64,000 bases of DNA from an uncultured Eubacteriales bacterium (GTDB taxonomy: Bacteria; Bacillota; Clostridia; Oscillospirales; Acutalibacteraceae): contig CAKSEH010000005.1 in assembly GCA_934446475.1 (NCBI GenBank), positions 42,472 through 106,471 of the forward strand, written 5' to 3'. Each line of letters begins with the position of its first letter. Positions within the stretch are counted from its first letter, which is position 1. Position numbers and translations under genes: made by a program. The notes beneath the pieces are model-generated. The model searched no databases, was not told the DNA's origin, and saw only the letters and a list, made by a program, of their open reading frames with translations. Below, in pieces: positions 7,671 to 16,482 of this stretch.

Positions 7671-9131
7671 TCAGATTATTTTTATCAGCAGTCCTGCTTC
7701 CGATGTGTCGCCCTCGGGATTTTCGACAGCGCCTAAGCTTTCTATCAAATTACCCGAAAGAGTCAAATTGTTACCGGAAATATCCGCAAGCGAAGTAATA
7801 TCAACGCTTTCCTCGCCTGCAAGGTCCTGAGCATATATTTTTTTGCCGTTTAAGCTGTAATTAAAAACAATACTAAGCTTTTCATAGCATCCGAAAACAC
7901 CCACAGTATCGGCATTTTTAGCCCCGAAAGTAAACTCGGCGTCGGGCACGATATAATTTCTTCCTTTAGTCCTTCCGAATGTTGCTATTGCCGCAACTCC
8001 GTTTGGGTTTATCGAAGCCGCATAAAACGGTTTCATTTCGCTTTTGCCGATTTTAAGATTGCATAAATCAACATTTCTTGTTATGTATGCAGGACCTGCG
8101 CCGTCTATTATATCGCCGTTTCTGTAACCCCACCAGTCCTCTATTTCAGCCATATAGTGCTCGACAAGCCAGCCGTCCTCCAAGAATTCATCGGATATTT
8201 CGGTATTCTTCTCATCAACTGCGAATGCGGGCGCTATTTTATGGAAATTGACAGCTCGCTTTATTTCGTTCATCTTAGTCTTAAGGTCACGATGCATAGC
8301 GGGGAACGAAAGGTCAGGCGTTCCGCAAGGGAAACACTCCGTCATATTATGTCGCATTATTCCCATAGAGAGACCGAGAGCCGCCGCAAGGTAAGCCTCG
8401 TCCTCACAGTTTACAACTCCGTCAAAGCCCGGTTTTGCGGTGTATCTTAAAAGCCGTCCCATTTTTTCAAAGGTTCTCGGTATGGACATAAGAGCCGGAA
8501 CATCATAGGAACGGAAAACATCGCTTGTAGGAATGCATTCGTGAGCCTTTGCCTGATCGATCACAAGATTCGGGGCATATTTTCTTGCAAGCAATGTAAG
8601 CTTATTGCGAAAATCCGCATCTTCGCATCTTGTGCCCCAATCAAGTTTCCAATAACGGATTCCGGCATCGTTTGACTCTTTAAGACGGTTTATCCAGTAT
8701 GTATCGGGATCGGCATAGTCCTCTCTTATAGGTGATTCCTGAGCGCATATCCAAAGTCCGAGGCCCTTCCACCCCATACCTTCTATTCGCCTTGCAAGGC
8801 AGTAAAGCGGGCTTTTGCCTGTCTTTTCCGATTCTGCATATGCTTCGGGGAATTTTTCCCTGTTTAAAATGAGACTTCCGTAATACTTCTCATCGTTATC
8901 AAAAGGAACATCCCAACCGTCGTCAATAACGAAAAAGAGGTCCTTTCTTATATTTTTATGCTGATGTGCAAAACCCTTGCCTGCCTTACGGTCCAATGTG
9001 AAAATATCGTCTTCTGTTATATGTTCACGCTGACCTATCGGTCCCCCGTTATCGGAAGCATAAAGCTGTGCCTGCCAGGTGCAGTAATAATCATTTGTTT
9101 TATTTAATGTTTCCGGTATCAAATTTTCCAT
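7671..9131 (-). CDS. Clan GH-D-like glycoside hydrolase, unassigned family
   Basis: 486 residues without a signal peptide. The barrel motifs resemble GH27/GH36: FFVIDDGWD near residue 66, WKGLGLWICAQES (like the GLWxxPE strand), and YWKLDWG, where Asp164 would be the nucleophile. A second acidic site, TSDVFRSYD (Asp204 or Asp210), could supply the acid/base. The usual acid/base context of GH36 is missing, so this may be a distinct subfamily. A C-terminal beta domain of ~120 residues is likely. It lies 19 bp from the GH36 gene, which suggests a linked but different alpha-linked substrate. Confidence 0.65.
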   Translation of the reverse strand: MENLIPETLNKTNDYYCTWQAQLYASDNGGPIGQREHITEDDIFTLDRKAGKGFAHQHKNIRKDLFFVIDDGWDVPFDNDEKYYGSLILNREKFPEAYAESEKTGKSPLYCLARRIEGMGWKGLGLWICAQESPIREDYADPDTYWINRLKESNDAGIRYWKLDWGTRCEDADFRNKLTLLARKYAPNLVIDQAKAHECIPTSDVFRSYDVPALMSIPRTFEKMGRLLRYTAKPGFDGVVNCEDEAYLAAALGLSMGIMRHNMTECFPCGTPDLSFPAMHRDLKTKMNEIKRAVNFHKIAPAFAVDEKNTEISDEFLEDGWLVEHYMAEIEDWWGYRNGDIIDGAGPAYITRNVDLCNLKIGKSEMKPFYAASINPNGVAAIATFGRTKGRNYIVPDAEFTFGAKNADTVGVFGCYEKLSIVFNYSLNGKKIYAQDLAGEESVDITSLADISGNNLTLSGNLIESLGAVENPEGDTSEAGLLIKII

Positions 9132-9143
9132 ACAGTATCTCCG

Positions 9144-9986
9144 TTACGTCGATATTATTTTATCGATTTTGTTTGTTAAGTTTTTTACATACACTTCGGT
9201 GTCAATGCCGTCGGGCGCAGGACCGAACTCTGCGGTCACAAAACCGTTATATCCTACACTGCGAAAGGCTTCCATAACCGCCTTGTAATCAACATCGCCT
9301 TCAAGCAAATCAACAAAGCCGTCCAGTGTGCCGATGCTTCTCTTAAAGTCTTTTAAGTGAACCTTTTTGATTCTGCTGCCGAGAATTTTTATCCAGTGTT
9401 CGGGATAGCTGTTTATAAGTACATTTCCCACATCAAAATACGAGCCTATATAAGGTGAATTTACCTCGTCTATTATACCACGCATTTCAAGGGGCGACAA
9501 CAGGAACTTATTCCAAACATTCTCAATTGCTATGCACACACCGCATTTTCGGGCCTCACACTCAAGCCTTGACATCCAGTCTTTAGCCCTTTCATAAGCT
9601 TTATCGTATTCTACAACGGGGCAATTTTCTATGAAATCAACACCCGTAAATCCAGGGACGACAAGAATAGTATCCGCTCCGACCCTGCTTGCTGCATTAA
9701 GCTGTCCTTTAACGCAATTTTCGGCTCTTTTTCTCTCTTCGGGGTCATCGGATGTAAGAGAGCAGGTCCAGTAAAACCCGCTTGAAACAGACGGTATCTT
9801 TATCCCGAACCTTTCGGCGGTATTTTTAATCTCTTCTATTTCCCCATCGGTCATTTCGGGTGTGAGCCGGCAGCCTTTGCCATAGTCAAGCTCAACACCG
9901 TCGAGCCCGCATTTCCCAGCTATTGAGAACACTTCGCTAAGCGGAAGTTCATTCGGAAAAACACTTACACAAACAGATTTTTTCAT
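9144..9986 (-). CDS. Sugar phosphate isomerase/epimerase-like TIM-barrel protein
   Basis: 280 residues from the ATG at 9986, which has AGGTGAG just before it; the longer GTG start overlaps that site. Typical AP_endonuc_2/xylose isomerase-like fold: GLDGVELDYG, IENVWNKFLLSP, SYFDVGNVL, KVHLKDFK, GDVDYKAVMEAF, GFVTAEFGP. Metal ligands are expected at Glu (IEN), Asp (FDVGN), His (VHLKD) and Glu (AEFG). Family members isomerise or epimerise sugars; some act on 3-keto sugars made by Gfo/Idh oxidoreductases. It is one of two such proteins in this locus. Confidence 0.8.
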   Translation of the reverse strand: MKKSVCVSVFPNELPLSEVFSIAGKCGLDGVELDYGKGCRLTPEMTDGEIEEIKNTAERFGIKIPSVSSGFYWTCSLTSDDPEERKRAENCVKGQLNAASRVGADTILVVPGFTGVDFIENCPVVEYDKAYERAKDWMSRLECEARKCGVCIAIENVWNKFLLSPLEMRGIIDEVNSPYIGSYFDVGNVLINSYPEHWIKILGSRIKKVHLKDFKRSIGTLDGFVDLLEGDVDYKAVMEAFRSVGYNGFVTAEFGPAPDGIDTEVYVKNLTNKIDKIIST

Positions 9987-10050
9987 ATTTCTCACCTTTC
10001 AAATCAGGCTCGCTGCGTTTTAAGCAACGAGCCTTAAACATATTTCGGTA

Positions 10051-11616
10051 TTATCTTTTGATTTTTCCGGTCAAAACCTTTTTGCCGGTCATCTTGAATC
10101 TTCCGAGAAGAGCATCGGAAACGAGGTGAGCAACCGATTCATAAGTAAATCCGTCGTTAACTTCAATTATGGTGTGGTCATCCGGGAAATAGGTTTCGGC
10201 AAAGAAAGGAGCGCCGTAATTCACGATTATCTTCTTTTTCTTGTCGAACTGCTGAGACGCCCAAACCAACATATAAGTGATCTTCCAGGAAGTTGCGTAC
10301 TCCATATTCATATTGAATATAACAACATCATAACGGTCCTGAAGTGCCTCGATATCATCCTGCCAACAAACCTGAGATATCATATCGCATATATCTCCGT
10401 CCCTTATATCAACGTCAAAGCCTTCTTCCTCAAGTGCTTTCTTTATAAGCGGAGTTGAGTGTACCATTTCGTTTTCGGTTGCGTCAAGCAAGAGTATCTT
10501 TTTAATCTTGTTTTTATCAAGCGGCAAAAGACCTATTTCGTTTTTATACTCGCATATACCGTTCTTTATTATTTCTCTGCTGAGTTTATCGGCAACATCC
10601 TTGTCGGGTGTGTCGTACGACTTGATGTCAAGTGCCTTGTTCCTGAATTCACGCATTCTGTTTATACGCTCTAATGCGTCGTCAAGGCGGCTCATCGGTA
10701 TTTCACCCGAAAGAATAAGCTCTTCTATCTTGTCGGCAGCTTCAACGGGCGGCCAAAGCAGAAGATCGGCTCCTGCCTTGAATGCCTGAACTGCCTCATC
10801 GATAACATTGCCTGTCGAACAACCGCCCATACAAAGAGCGTCCGTAACAACTGCGCCCTTAAAGCCGAGTTTATCCTTTAAAAGTTCGGTAGTAAGCTTA
10901 GTTGAATAGGTTGCTATGGGAGCAAAACCGTTTTCATAATCCTTTGTGTAAGACTCAAGCATTGTATGCGTTGTCATAACAGAAAGAACGTCTTCTTTAA
11001 AAGTCTCCTTATAGATATATCCGTAGGTTTCCATCCACTCGTCGAAAGGAAGAACGTTTTTGCCGTGCCCGAAATGCATATTGATATTGCAGGTTCCGAG
11101 TCCAGGGAAATGTTTGGCTGTTGCGCAAACGCCCTGATCCTGAACACCTCTTATTATCTCACGGTTTGCTGCTGCCACAACCTCGGGGTCATCAGACATT
11201 GCAAACAAAGGCATAGAGCTGTCACAGTAAAGGTCGACTATAGGGCCGAGCAGCCAGTCAATATCGTTAGCGTTCATCTGCATACCGTAAATTTTTCCGA
11301 GATTATAAGCATCCTGCATATTGCGTGAGGAGCCGATAGACTTTGAAGTAAGGACCTTTATTTCCTGACCGTCTATCTCAACGCCGTCTGCGCAGACAAG
11401 AAGCGGAATCTGAGATGCTTTACGGCATTCGGCAAGGCGTTTTCTTGTGAGAGAAGTGCACATTTCGGGCTTTCCGTCGTCAAGCTCATCCGGCAAAAGA
11501 CCGAAATACATACCGCCGACCTTGTACTTTTTAAAAAATTCTTCGGGGCCGCCGTGTTTATTTATTTCCCTTATTGTTACAACAAATGTCTGAAGTATTT
11601 TTTCCTTTAAAGTCAT
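10051..11616 (-). CDS. Glycoside hydrolase family 3 protein
   Basis: 521 residues from the ATG at 11616 (GAGGAG 7 bp before it; the TTG at 11631 lies inside that site). GH3 N-domain with KHFPGLG (from Lys168) and the nucleophile Asp259 in VTDALCMGG, followed by a C-terminal GH3_C-like domain. The length and the KHFPG motif resemble NagZ-type beta-N-acetylhexosaminidases, but the D-x-H dyad of NagZ reads N-M-H here (Asn179, His181), so the substrate or mechanism may differ. It has no signal peptide. It sits between the second isomerase and the Gfo/Idh gene, 11 bp after the latter. Confidence 0.8.
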   Translation of the reverse strand: MTLKEKILQTFVVTIREINKHGGPEEFFKKYKVGGMYFGLLPDELDDGKPEMCTSLTRKRLAECRKASQIPLLVCADGVEIDGQEIKVLTSKSIGSSRNMQDAYNLGKIYGMQMNANDIDWLLGPIVDLYCDSSMPLFAMSDDPEVVAAANREIIRGVQDQGVCATAKHFPGLGTCNINMHFGHGKNVLPFDEWMETYGYIYKETFKEDVLSVMTTHTMLESYTKDYENGFAPIATYSTKLTTELLKDKLGFKGAVVTDALCMGGCSTGNVIDEAVQAFKAGADLLLWPPVEAADKIEELILSGEIPMSRLDDALERINRMREFRNKALDIKSYDTPDKDVADKLSREIIKNGICEYKNEIGLLPLDKNKIKKILLLDATENEMVHSTPLIKKALEEEGFDVDIRDGDICDMISQVCWQDDIEALQDRYDVVIFNMNMEYATSWKITYMLVWASQQFDKKKKIIVNYGAPFFAETYFPDDHTIIEVNDGFTYESVAHLVSDALLGRFKMTGKKVLTGKIKR

Positions 11617-11627
11617 ATTCTTTCTCC

Positions 11628-12593
11628 TCAATGCGAATATTTTTCAATAAGCGAAAGGGTCTCCTTGAGTTCTTCCGGCTTTAATATTTCTACAGGTTTT
11701 TTATTCCTTATGCAGTCGGCAAAATAACGAATCTCATCGCCGTAAGCGTCGGTCTTGGGCAGAGAATGGACTGTTCCCTCGTCTCTTGCCTGAACGCTGA
11801 ACGGGCGAAGTTCACCCTCATTTGTGTAAATCGTAAGTTCATCGTTTTCATATGCGACAACCGCATTATCGAATACAAAACGGAACTCGGATCTGAATCT
11901 GTAGGGCGCATTGCACCAGCCGCAGATAACATTTACATAGAAATTGCCGTAATCAAATATTGCAGCTGTCTGATCGTTTTCTTCGGTTTTTATGCGCTTA
12001 CAGAGCATATCCTTAGGTGCTCCCAAAAGATATACCATATAGTCAACATCGTGAATATGCATATCGTATGCAACGCCGCCGCTCTTTGAAGTATCTGCCA
12101 TCCAGTCGTTCCAGGCGGTATGCGGGAATCCCGAAATTCTTACCATAGATGCCGAAAGAAGATTTCCGTATTTTTTTGTATCGTAAATTTCTTTAAGATA
12201 CACATACTCGTTCCAGAAGCGGACACACTGAGCTACCATAAACTTAACATTGTTTTCTTTTGCGGTATTGTAGCATAAATCTATATCGGACTTATTAAGC
12301 GTAAGCGGTTTTTCGCAGATGACGTTTATTCCCCTCTTCATTGCATCAACTGCGTGCTCGACGTGAAGAAAAGTAGGAAGACATATATCGATAACATCAA
12401 GCTTTTCATTTTCAACCATTTCTTTATAATCGGTATAATAGCGAGCCTCGCTGTCGGTCTTATAGCCGTATTTCTCCATCTGTTCGGGACGGATATCGCA
12501 ATAAGCGACTATTTCTGCACCGTCATAATTTTTCCAACCCGGAACGTGAACGCCGCTTATACCGCCGCAGCCTAAAATTCCAACCTTTAACAT
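11628..12593 (-). CDS. Gfo/Idh/MocA-family oxidoreductase
   Basis: 321 residues. The N-terminal Rossmann fold starts with VGILGCGGISGVHVPGW, and the CEKPLTLN motif carries the catalytic lysine. The C-terminal domain has GGVAYDMHIHDVDYMVYLLG, the usual His/Asp substrate site. Family members oxidise sugars or inositols with NAD(P), including C3 oxidation of glycosides. RBS AGAGGTAA before the ATG. With isomerase/epimerase genes on both sides it may generate or consume a keto-sugar; that is inference. Confidence 0.88.
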   Translation of the reverse strand: MLKVGILGCGGISGVHVPGWKNYDGAEIVAYCDIRPEQMEKYGYKTDSEARYYTDYKEMVENEKLDVIDICLPTFLHVEHAVDAMKRGINVICEKPLTLNKSDIDLCYNTAKENNVKFMVAQCVRFWNEYVYLKEIYDTKKYGNLLSASMVRISGFPHTAWNDWMADTSKSGGVAYDMHIHDVDYMVYLLGAPKDMLCKRIKTEENDQTAAIFDYGNFYVNVICGWCNAPYRFRSEFRFVFDNAVVAYENDELTIYTNEGELRPFSVQARDEGTVHSLPKTDAYGDEIRYFADCIRNKKPVEILKPEELKETLSLIEKYSH

Positions 12594-12607
12594 ATTTTAT
12601 TACCTCT

Positions 12608-13477
12608 TTATTTATAGTATTTTTCTATTATAGACTCAAGATACTTCTTTGACTCAAGAATATCCTTAAGCTGCTGATCTCCTGTTATTTCACGCTCTAT
12701 TGTGATATATCTGTCATATCCGAGAGCGTGGAGGTCTCTTATAACCGCATCAAAATCGACCTTTCCCTCACCTATCTTGGTCTCTGCTCCGAGAGAGTGA
12801 CCGTCGGTCGGGAATTTGCCGTCCTTAGCGTGCAGATTGCGGACATATTTTCCGAAAACATCTATTGCGTCAACGGGGTTTGCTCTGCCGTAAAGAATGC
12901 AGTTGGCGGTATCAAGATTTATACCGAGATTATCTATAACAACATCGGCATCTTTGCAAACTCTGTCGTTACTTACTGTTTCAAAGCACCTTAGCAATGT
13001 CACGGGAGTTTCCTGCCCTGTTTCAAACAGCAGATACTGACCGTTTTTCTTACAATATGCGGCAACATATCTTACTGCGTCGCAGAAGGGGCGGAAGTTC
13101 ACATCATTTGGATTTTCCGGTATAAATCCCATATGGGTTATTACATCCGTTGTACCTATCATTTTTGCAAAATCCGAGCCGTGGCAGAGGTTCTTTACTC
13201 TCTCCCAACGGTATTCGGGCGGAACAAGACCGAGAGTTGTCTGTCCCTCGTAAAAATTCCACACTGCCGGTCCTACCCATCCGCACCAGAGAGCAGATAT
13301 TGTAACCCCGTACTTATCGGTAAGTTCTTTTACTTTTTTTGCGTTTTCCTCAGTCATAAGTTCCATTTTCCAGCACATAAACTGGCAATTGTCAAACCCG
13401 CTTTCAACAAGGGTTTTAAACTGAGCATCAAGGGTGTCAACCGTCTTAAAGTCAACGCAAGTACCAATTTTAACCAT
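12608..13477 (-). CDS. Sugar phosphate isomerase/epimerase-like TIM-barrel protein
   Basis: 289 residues, AP_endonuc_2 family: ITHMGFIPENPND, YLLFETGQETP, INLDTANCILYG, VRNLHAKDGKFP, GEGKVDFDAVIRDLHALGYDRYITIEREI. The metal-site residues Glu (FETG), Asp (LDTAN), His (LHAKD) and Glu (IERE) are all present. It differs enough from the protein at 9144 that the two probably do different steps. GGAGGTAA precedes the ATG. Second gene of the locus, just after the beta-helix gene. Confidence 0.82.
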   Translation of the reverse strand: MVKIGTCVDFKTVDTLDAQFKTLVESGFDNCQFMCWKMELMTEENAKKVKELTDKYGVTISALWCGWVGPAVWNFYEGQTTLGLVPPEYRWERVKNLCHGSDFAKMIGTTDVITHMGFIPENPNDVNFRPFCDAVRYVAAYCKKNGQYLLFETGQETPVTLLRCFETVSNDRVCKDADVVIDNLGINLDTANCILYGRANPVDAIDVFGKYVRNLHAKDGKFPTDGHSLGAETKIGEGKVDFDAVIRDLHALGYDRYITIEREITGDQQLKDILESKKYLESIIEKYYK

Positions 13478-13512
13478 TTATAATTACCTCCGAATTATTA
13501 TTACATAAATTA

Positions 13513-16092
13513 TCAGTGACCATTTACATTGAAGAAAAGTTCACTGTCTTTGCCGACTGTTCTTGCTCTGCCTGCAATTGCTTCTTTAACTCCCCTGAAT
13601 GTGTTCTTTGTTACAAAATTTCCGGGACAGTCGCCCAAGAAGGTAATAGCCTTTTCGTATCCGAAAATAAAGTTTTTCTCCATAAGGTTATAAGCACCGT
13701 CAAAAAGTATTCCGGTGAGAACAGGTTTTTCCTGGAGCCAACAAAGATTTTTAACATAGTTAAGCGTATCATTCGAACCGTCAAAAGCGCACTGTTCAAC
13801 AGTGTTGCCGAAAACGCCTCTCGTTTTTCTGAAATCAGTCCACTCGGGAGCATCTTCATTTCCGAGCATATTAGCCTGAACTCTGAGTCCCATTCCGCTC
13901 GCCTTGGTCTGACAATGTGAAAATCTGTTAAAGGCAAGCAATGCAACAAATGTATGCTTTTTGGGCTTGTCGTCAATATTTACAAGAATGCCCTTATCGG
14001 GATTTGAATAGCCGTGATAAACCTGCATACGCATACCGGCAGAAACTTCCATACAGTGACCCGAAATGATGTTTTCAAATCCGCAGTTCCACACAAACTG
14101 GCTGTGACCGTTTGAAAGCGAAGTGTTGTTATCAACCCAAAGGTTATGGTGAGTTCCGTAAACTATTGTAAATGCGGTGGTCTCGTCCGGAATTACATCC
14201 CATTCGCTTTCGAGCACAAGGCGTTTATTATCGCCTTCCTCTATAACATCGGTTATTTTGCGATACTGACCTAAACCTCTGCCGTTATAAATAAACAGAA
14301 AACGCTCATAGCTGTTAAAACGGGCGGTATAGGGAGCTCCGAAAGAGCAGTACATTATATCGGTATCCGAAACGATATCAACATAGTCTTTGCCGAAACC
14401 TACTCCGTGACCGTTCCATTCGCCGTTTCCGTGCTCGGACATATAAGCTTCACAGGCACAACCCGCACGGTTTACATCTGTGCTGCGGTTTTGATATATC
14501 CAGTTATGCGAGCAGCCGTCATTTCCGACAAAGGAGCGTCTTCCGCCCTCAAACAGGTTATTAACTACCATTGAATGACGGATACCAGCTATCATTGATT
14601 CCGCCATTTGTCTCGGACGGCAATGAAATTCATTATTTATGATCTTTGCATATGTATGACGGGCGGGTGTAATAAATATCGGCTCAAGAGCTGTAAATTT
14701 GCATCCCCAAATTGTGAGGTTCTTTGAAAGACCGGCAGAAATAAAAGCGGAATTCATAGCCATATAGTAACCGTCGTGCTCAAGTTCGGTAAGACCGTTA
14801 TTATCAACCTCAACCTTGTTAACAAATACATCGTCAAGATTCTGAGTTCTGTGATCAACAGCAAACATAGCAATGTTTATACCGTTTCCGAGTTCGATTT
14901 TTAAAGATTCAACACCGGATTGACCGCAAAGTCTTATTGCAATACCGGTTTTATGCCGTGCAATATGTTCTATATAATCACTTGACCAACCTTTAAGGCC
15001 GTAACCCTTATCGGCAAACACAGCGTCTTTCGGAACATCGCCTTCAAAAGCTATCGATTCGCTTGCACGGATAACCGTACCTACGCCCGAGCCTATAAGC
15101 GCAACATTCGGCTTTAGATTTATGGTTTTTGAAATCGGAAAGGCTCCTGCGGAAAGGACCACCATACCGTCCTCATTGCCGAATGAATCTATCGCAGCCT
15201 GAATTTTACCGTGATAATCCGCAAAAGGACTTGCATCATCTGCGTTAATCGTTATTACTTTGCATTTTGGCATCGCAAGAGATGCGGATGTGCAGCGGTT
15301 GAAACGGTTGCGAAGATAATAGTTGAGGTTGTAAGAAGAGTCTGTTATCTCTATTTCTACAGGTTTGCTCCAACCGAATTTCCCGCACATACCTGAATGG
15401 ACGGAGAATTCATATTTCCCTGCCGGAATATCCTCCGGAACATTGAATTCTGCTATGTATCTGAAACAGTCATAAAGATAACCTGTTTCTTCAACGCCTT
15501 CAAGAGAATAAACCTTTCCGGTTTCTGTGCTCTTTACAGCTCCCCGTTTCGACCAATGCGTACCGTCGTTAAACGAGGTGGGGAATCCGAATTTATCGCC
15601 AAACGCCATAATATGGTCGCCCCTGCGAATTTTATCAAAGGAGGTGTTCCATATTTCGGGGCGGTTTGCTATCATCGGTTTTGAAAATCCCGCATCATTC
15701 TTAAGCCAAAAAATGCCCGTTCCCTTAGGAATTCTCTTTACCGGCTGACCGGGCTCACAAACGGGCTCTTTATCTCCGAAATATATACAGTTTTCAAAAG
15801 CGTTATCTGCGTCAAAAACAAGAGCCTCTTCGGGAGGAAGATCGGGTATACTTCCCTCTATATCGTTAAGCTCTTCAGCATCAACGCCTCTTGCCTTTGC
15901 AAGGGCTATTTTATATGCGTTTCTGTCGCCCTCATAAAAATCAAGAACCGTATCTGTGGAATTGTTCTTATCCTCAGCCTGCCAAATGTAAAGCTTTGTT
16001 TCTTTATCAAAATTTTCGCCGAAAATCTGAACAATATCACCTGACTCAAAATAAGTTATTCGTGACATCTCCGGAACATTTTTACTATTCAT
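13513..16092 (-). CDS. Large right-handed beta-helix protein (glycosidase/lyase-like)
   Basis: 859 residues from the ATG at 16092, chosen because GGAGG lies 9 bp before it; an in-frame start 15 bp further upstream overlaps that site. The N-terminus reads like an IPT/TIG-type Ig fold (ESGDIVQIFGENFD), and a second region (IRRGDHIMAFGDKFG) looks like a repeat of it. The rest is a parallel beta-helix with pectate-lyase-like turns (GAFPISKTINLKPNVALIGSG, NNLFEGG, NTFRGV). No signal peptide is seen, which is unusual for polysaccharide-cleaving helices. First gene of the locus. Catalytic residues cannot be assigned by eye. Confidence 0.72.
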   Translation of the reverse strand: MNSKNVPEMSRITYFESGDIVQIFGENFDKETKLYIWQAEDKNNSTDTVLDFYEGDRNAYKIALAKARGVDAEELNDIEGSIPDLPPEEALVFDADNAFENCIYFGDKEPVCEPGQPVKRIPKGTGIFWLKNDAGFSKPMIANRPEIWNTSFDKIRRGDHIMAFGDKFGFPTSFNDGTHWSKRGAVKSTETGKVYSLEGVEETGYLYDCFRYIAEFNVPEDIPAGKYEFSVHSGMCGKFGWSKPVEIEITDSSYNLNYYLRNRFNRCTSASLAMPKCKVITINADDASPFADYHGKIQAAIDSFGNEDGMVVLSAGAFPISKTINLKPNVALIGSGVGTVIRASESIAFEGDVPKDAVFADKGYGLKGWSSDYIEHIARHKTGIAIRLCGQSGVESLKIELGNGINIAMFAVDHRTQNLDDVFVNKVEVDNNGLTELEHDGYYMAMNSAFISAGLSKNLTIWGCKFTALEPIFITPARHTYAKIINNEFHCRPRQMAESMIAGIRHSMVVNNLFEGGRRSFVGNDGCSHNWIYQNRSTDVNRAGCACEAYMSEHGNGEWNGHGVGFGKDYVDIVSDTDIMYCSFGAPYTARFNSYERFLFIYNGRGLGQYRKITDVIEEGDNKRLVLESEWDVIPDETTAFTIVYGTHHNLWVDNNTSLSNGHSQFVWNCGFENIISGHCMEVSAGMRMQVYHGYSNPDKGILVNIDDKPKKHTFVALLAFNRFSHCQTKASGMGLRVQANMLGNEDAPEWTDFRKTRGVFGNTVEQCAFDGSNDTLNYVKNLCWLQEKPVLTGILFDGAYNLMEKNFIFGYEKAITFLGDCPGNFVTKNTFRGVKEAIAGRARTVGKDSELFFNVNGH

Positions 16093-16139
16093 TTTCACAA
16101 CCTCCAAAGGCAGGACTTACCCCGCCGATCTGTTACTGC

Positions 16140-16164
16140 AACAATAACATTTTTTGTTATTGTT
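16140..16164 (-). promoter_or_regulatory. Inverted repeat in the leader of the carbohydrate locus
   Basis: Perfect 10-bp arms AACAATAACA (16140-16149) and TGTTATTGTT (16155-16164) around five T. It lies at or just after the expected transcript start, so it could be a repressor operator or an RNA hairpin. Confidence 0.5.
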
Positions 16165-16165
16165 T

Positions 16166-16194
16166 ACAATAAAAATATTGACTTTATATTGCAA
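16166..16194 (-). promoter_or_regulatory. Candidate promoter of the carbohydrate locus
   Basis: On the minus strand TTGCAA (16189-16194), 17 bp, TATTGT (16166-16171). The match to consensus is moderate. It lies ~75 bp before the start of the beta-helix gene. Confidence 0.45.
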
Positions 16195-16206
16195 TATATT
16201 GACTTT
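16175..16206 (-). repeat. Two 11-bp direct repeats, regulator-site candidate
   Basis: ATATTGACTTT occurs at 16175-16185 and 16196-16206, 21 bp apart (two helical turns), over the -35 region of the candidate promoter. This spacing is typical of AraC/XylS-type activators. No such regulator gene is in the window. Confidence 0.5.
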
Positions 16207-16230
16207 TAATATTCATTTTTTAAACATCGA

Positions 16231-16350
16231 AAAAAAATGAGAAGAGACCGTACATCAAGTACGGTCTCTTCTCGCTTTTAAGGGGTTTGAGGAGAGAATC
16301 CCCAAAATGGGGATGTGCACCGAAGCGGGTGCGGCTCCCTTTTCGGTACA
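16231..16350 (-). ncRNA. Candidate small structured RNA ending in a terminator
   Basis: Read on the minus strand, three hairpins follow one another: 16347-16319 (ACCGAA/TTCGGT outer stem, GGG/CCC inner stem), 16314-16298 (ATCCCCA/TGGGGAT, 3-nt loop) and the terminator 16273-16239 with its U run. No gene is encoded here. It could be a trans-acting small RNA or a cis leader of the downstream locus. No known riboswitch motif was recognised, and no clear promoter was found. Confidence 0.4.
16239..16273 (-). terminator. Strong minus-strand terminator upstream of the carbohydrate locus
   Basis: 15-bp perfect stem (16239-16253 with 16259-16273) with a 5-nt loop. On the minus strand eight U follow closely. 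No minus-strand gene ends here, so it must end a short untranslated transcript or act as an attenuator. On the plus strand only a weak T stretch follows. Confidence 0.8.
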
Positions 16351-16482
16351 AGCATATGATACACTATTCTTTTGCCGATTGTGTGAACTATTTTTGAATT
16401 TTTTGAGGAAAATTTTTAAAGGTATATGTTATAAAAAGAAAGTCAATAATATAAAGGCAGACAAAAGAAAGGATGAGCGGAT

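Larger units (their letters stand above)
16093..16482. other. 390-bp regulatory intergenic region
   Basis: The gap lies between divergent genes (beta-helix gene on minus, M23 gene on plus). It holds the leader inverted repeat, candidate promoter, direct repeats, minus-strand terminator and hairpin group listed separately. 16351-16470 is A/T-rich with no open reading frame; the plus-strand promoter of the M23 gene should be there but no convincing one was seen. Confidence 0.7.
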
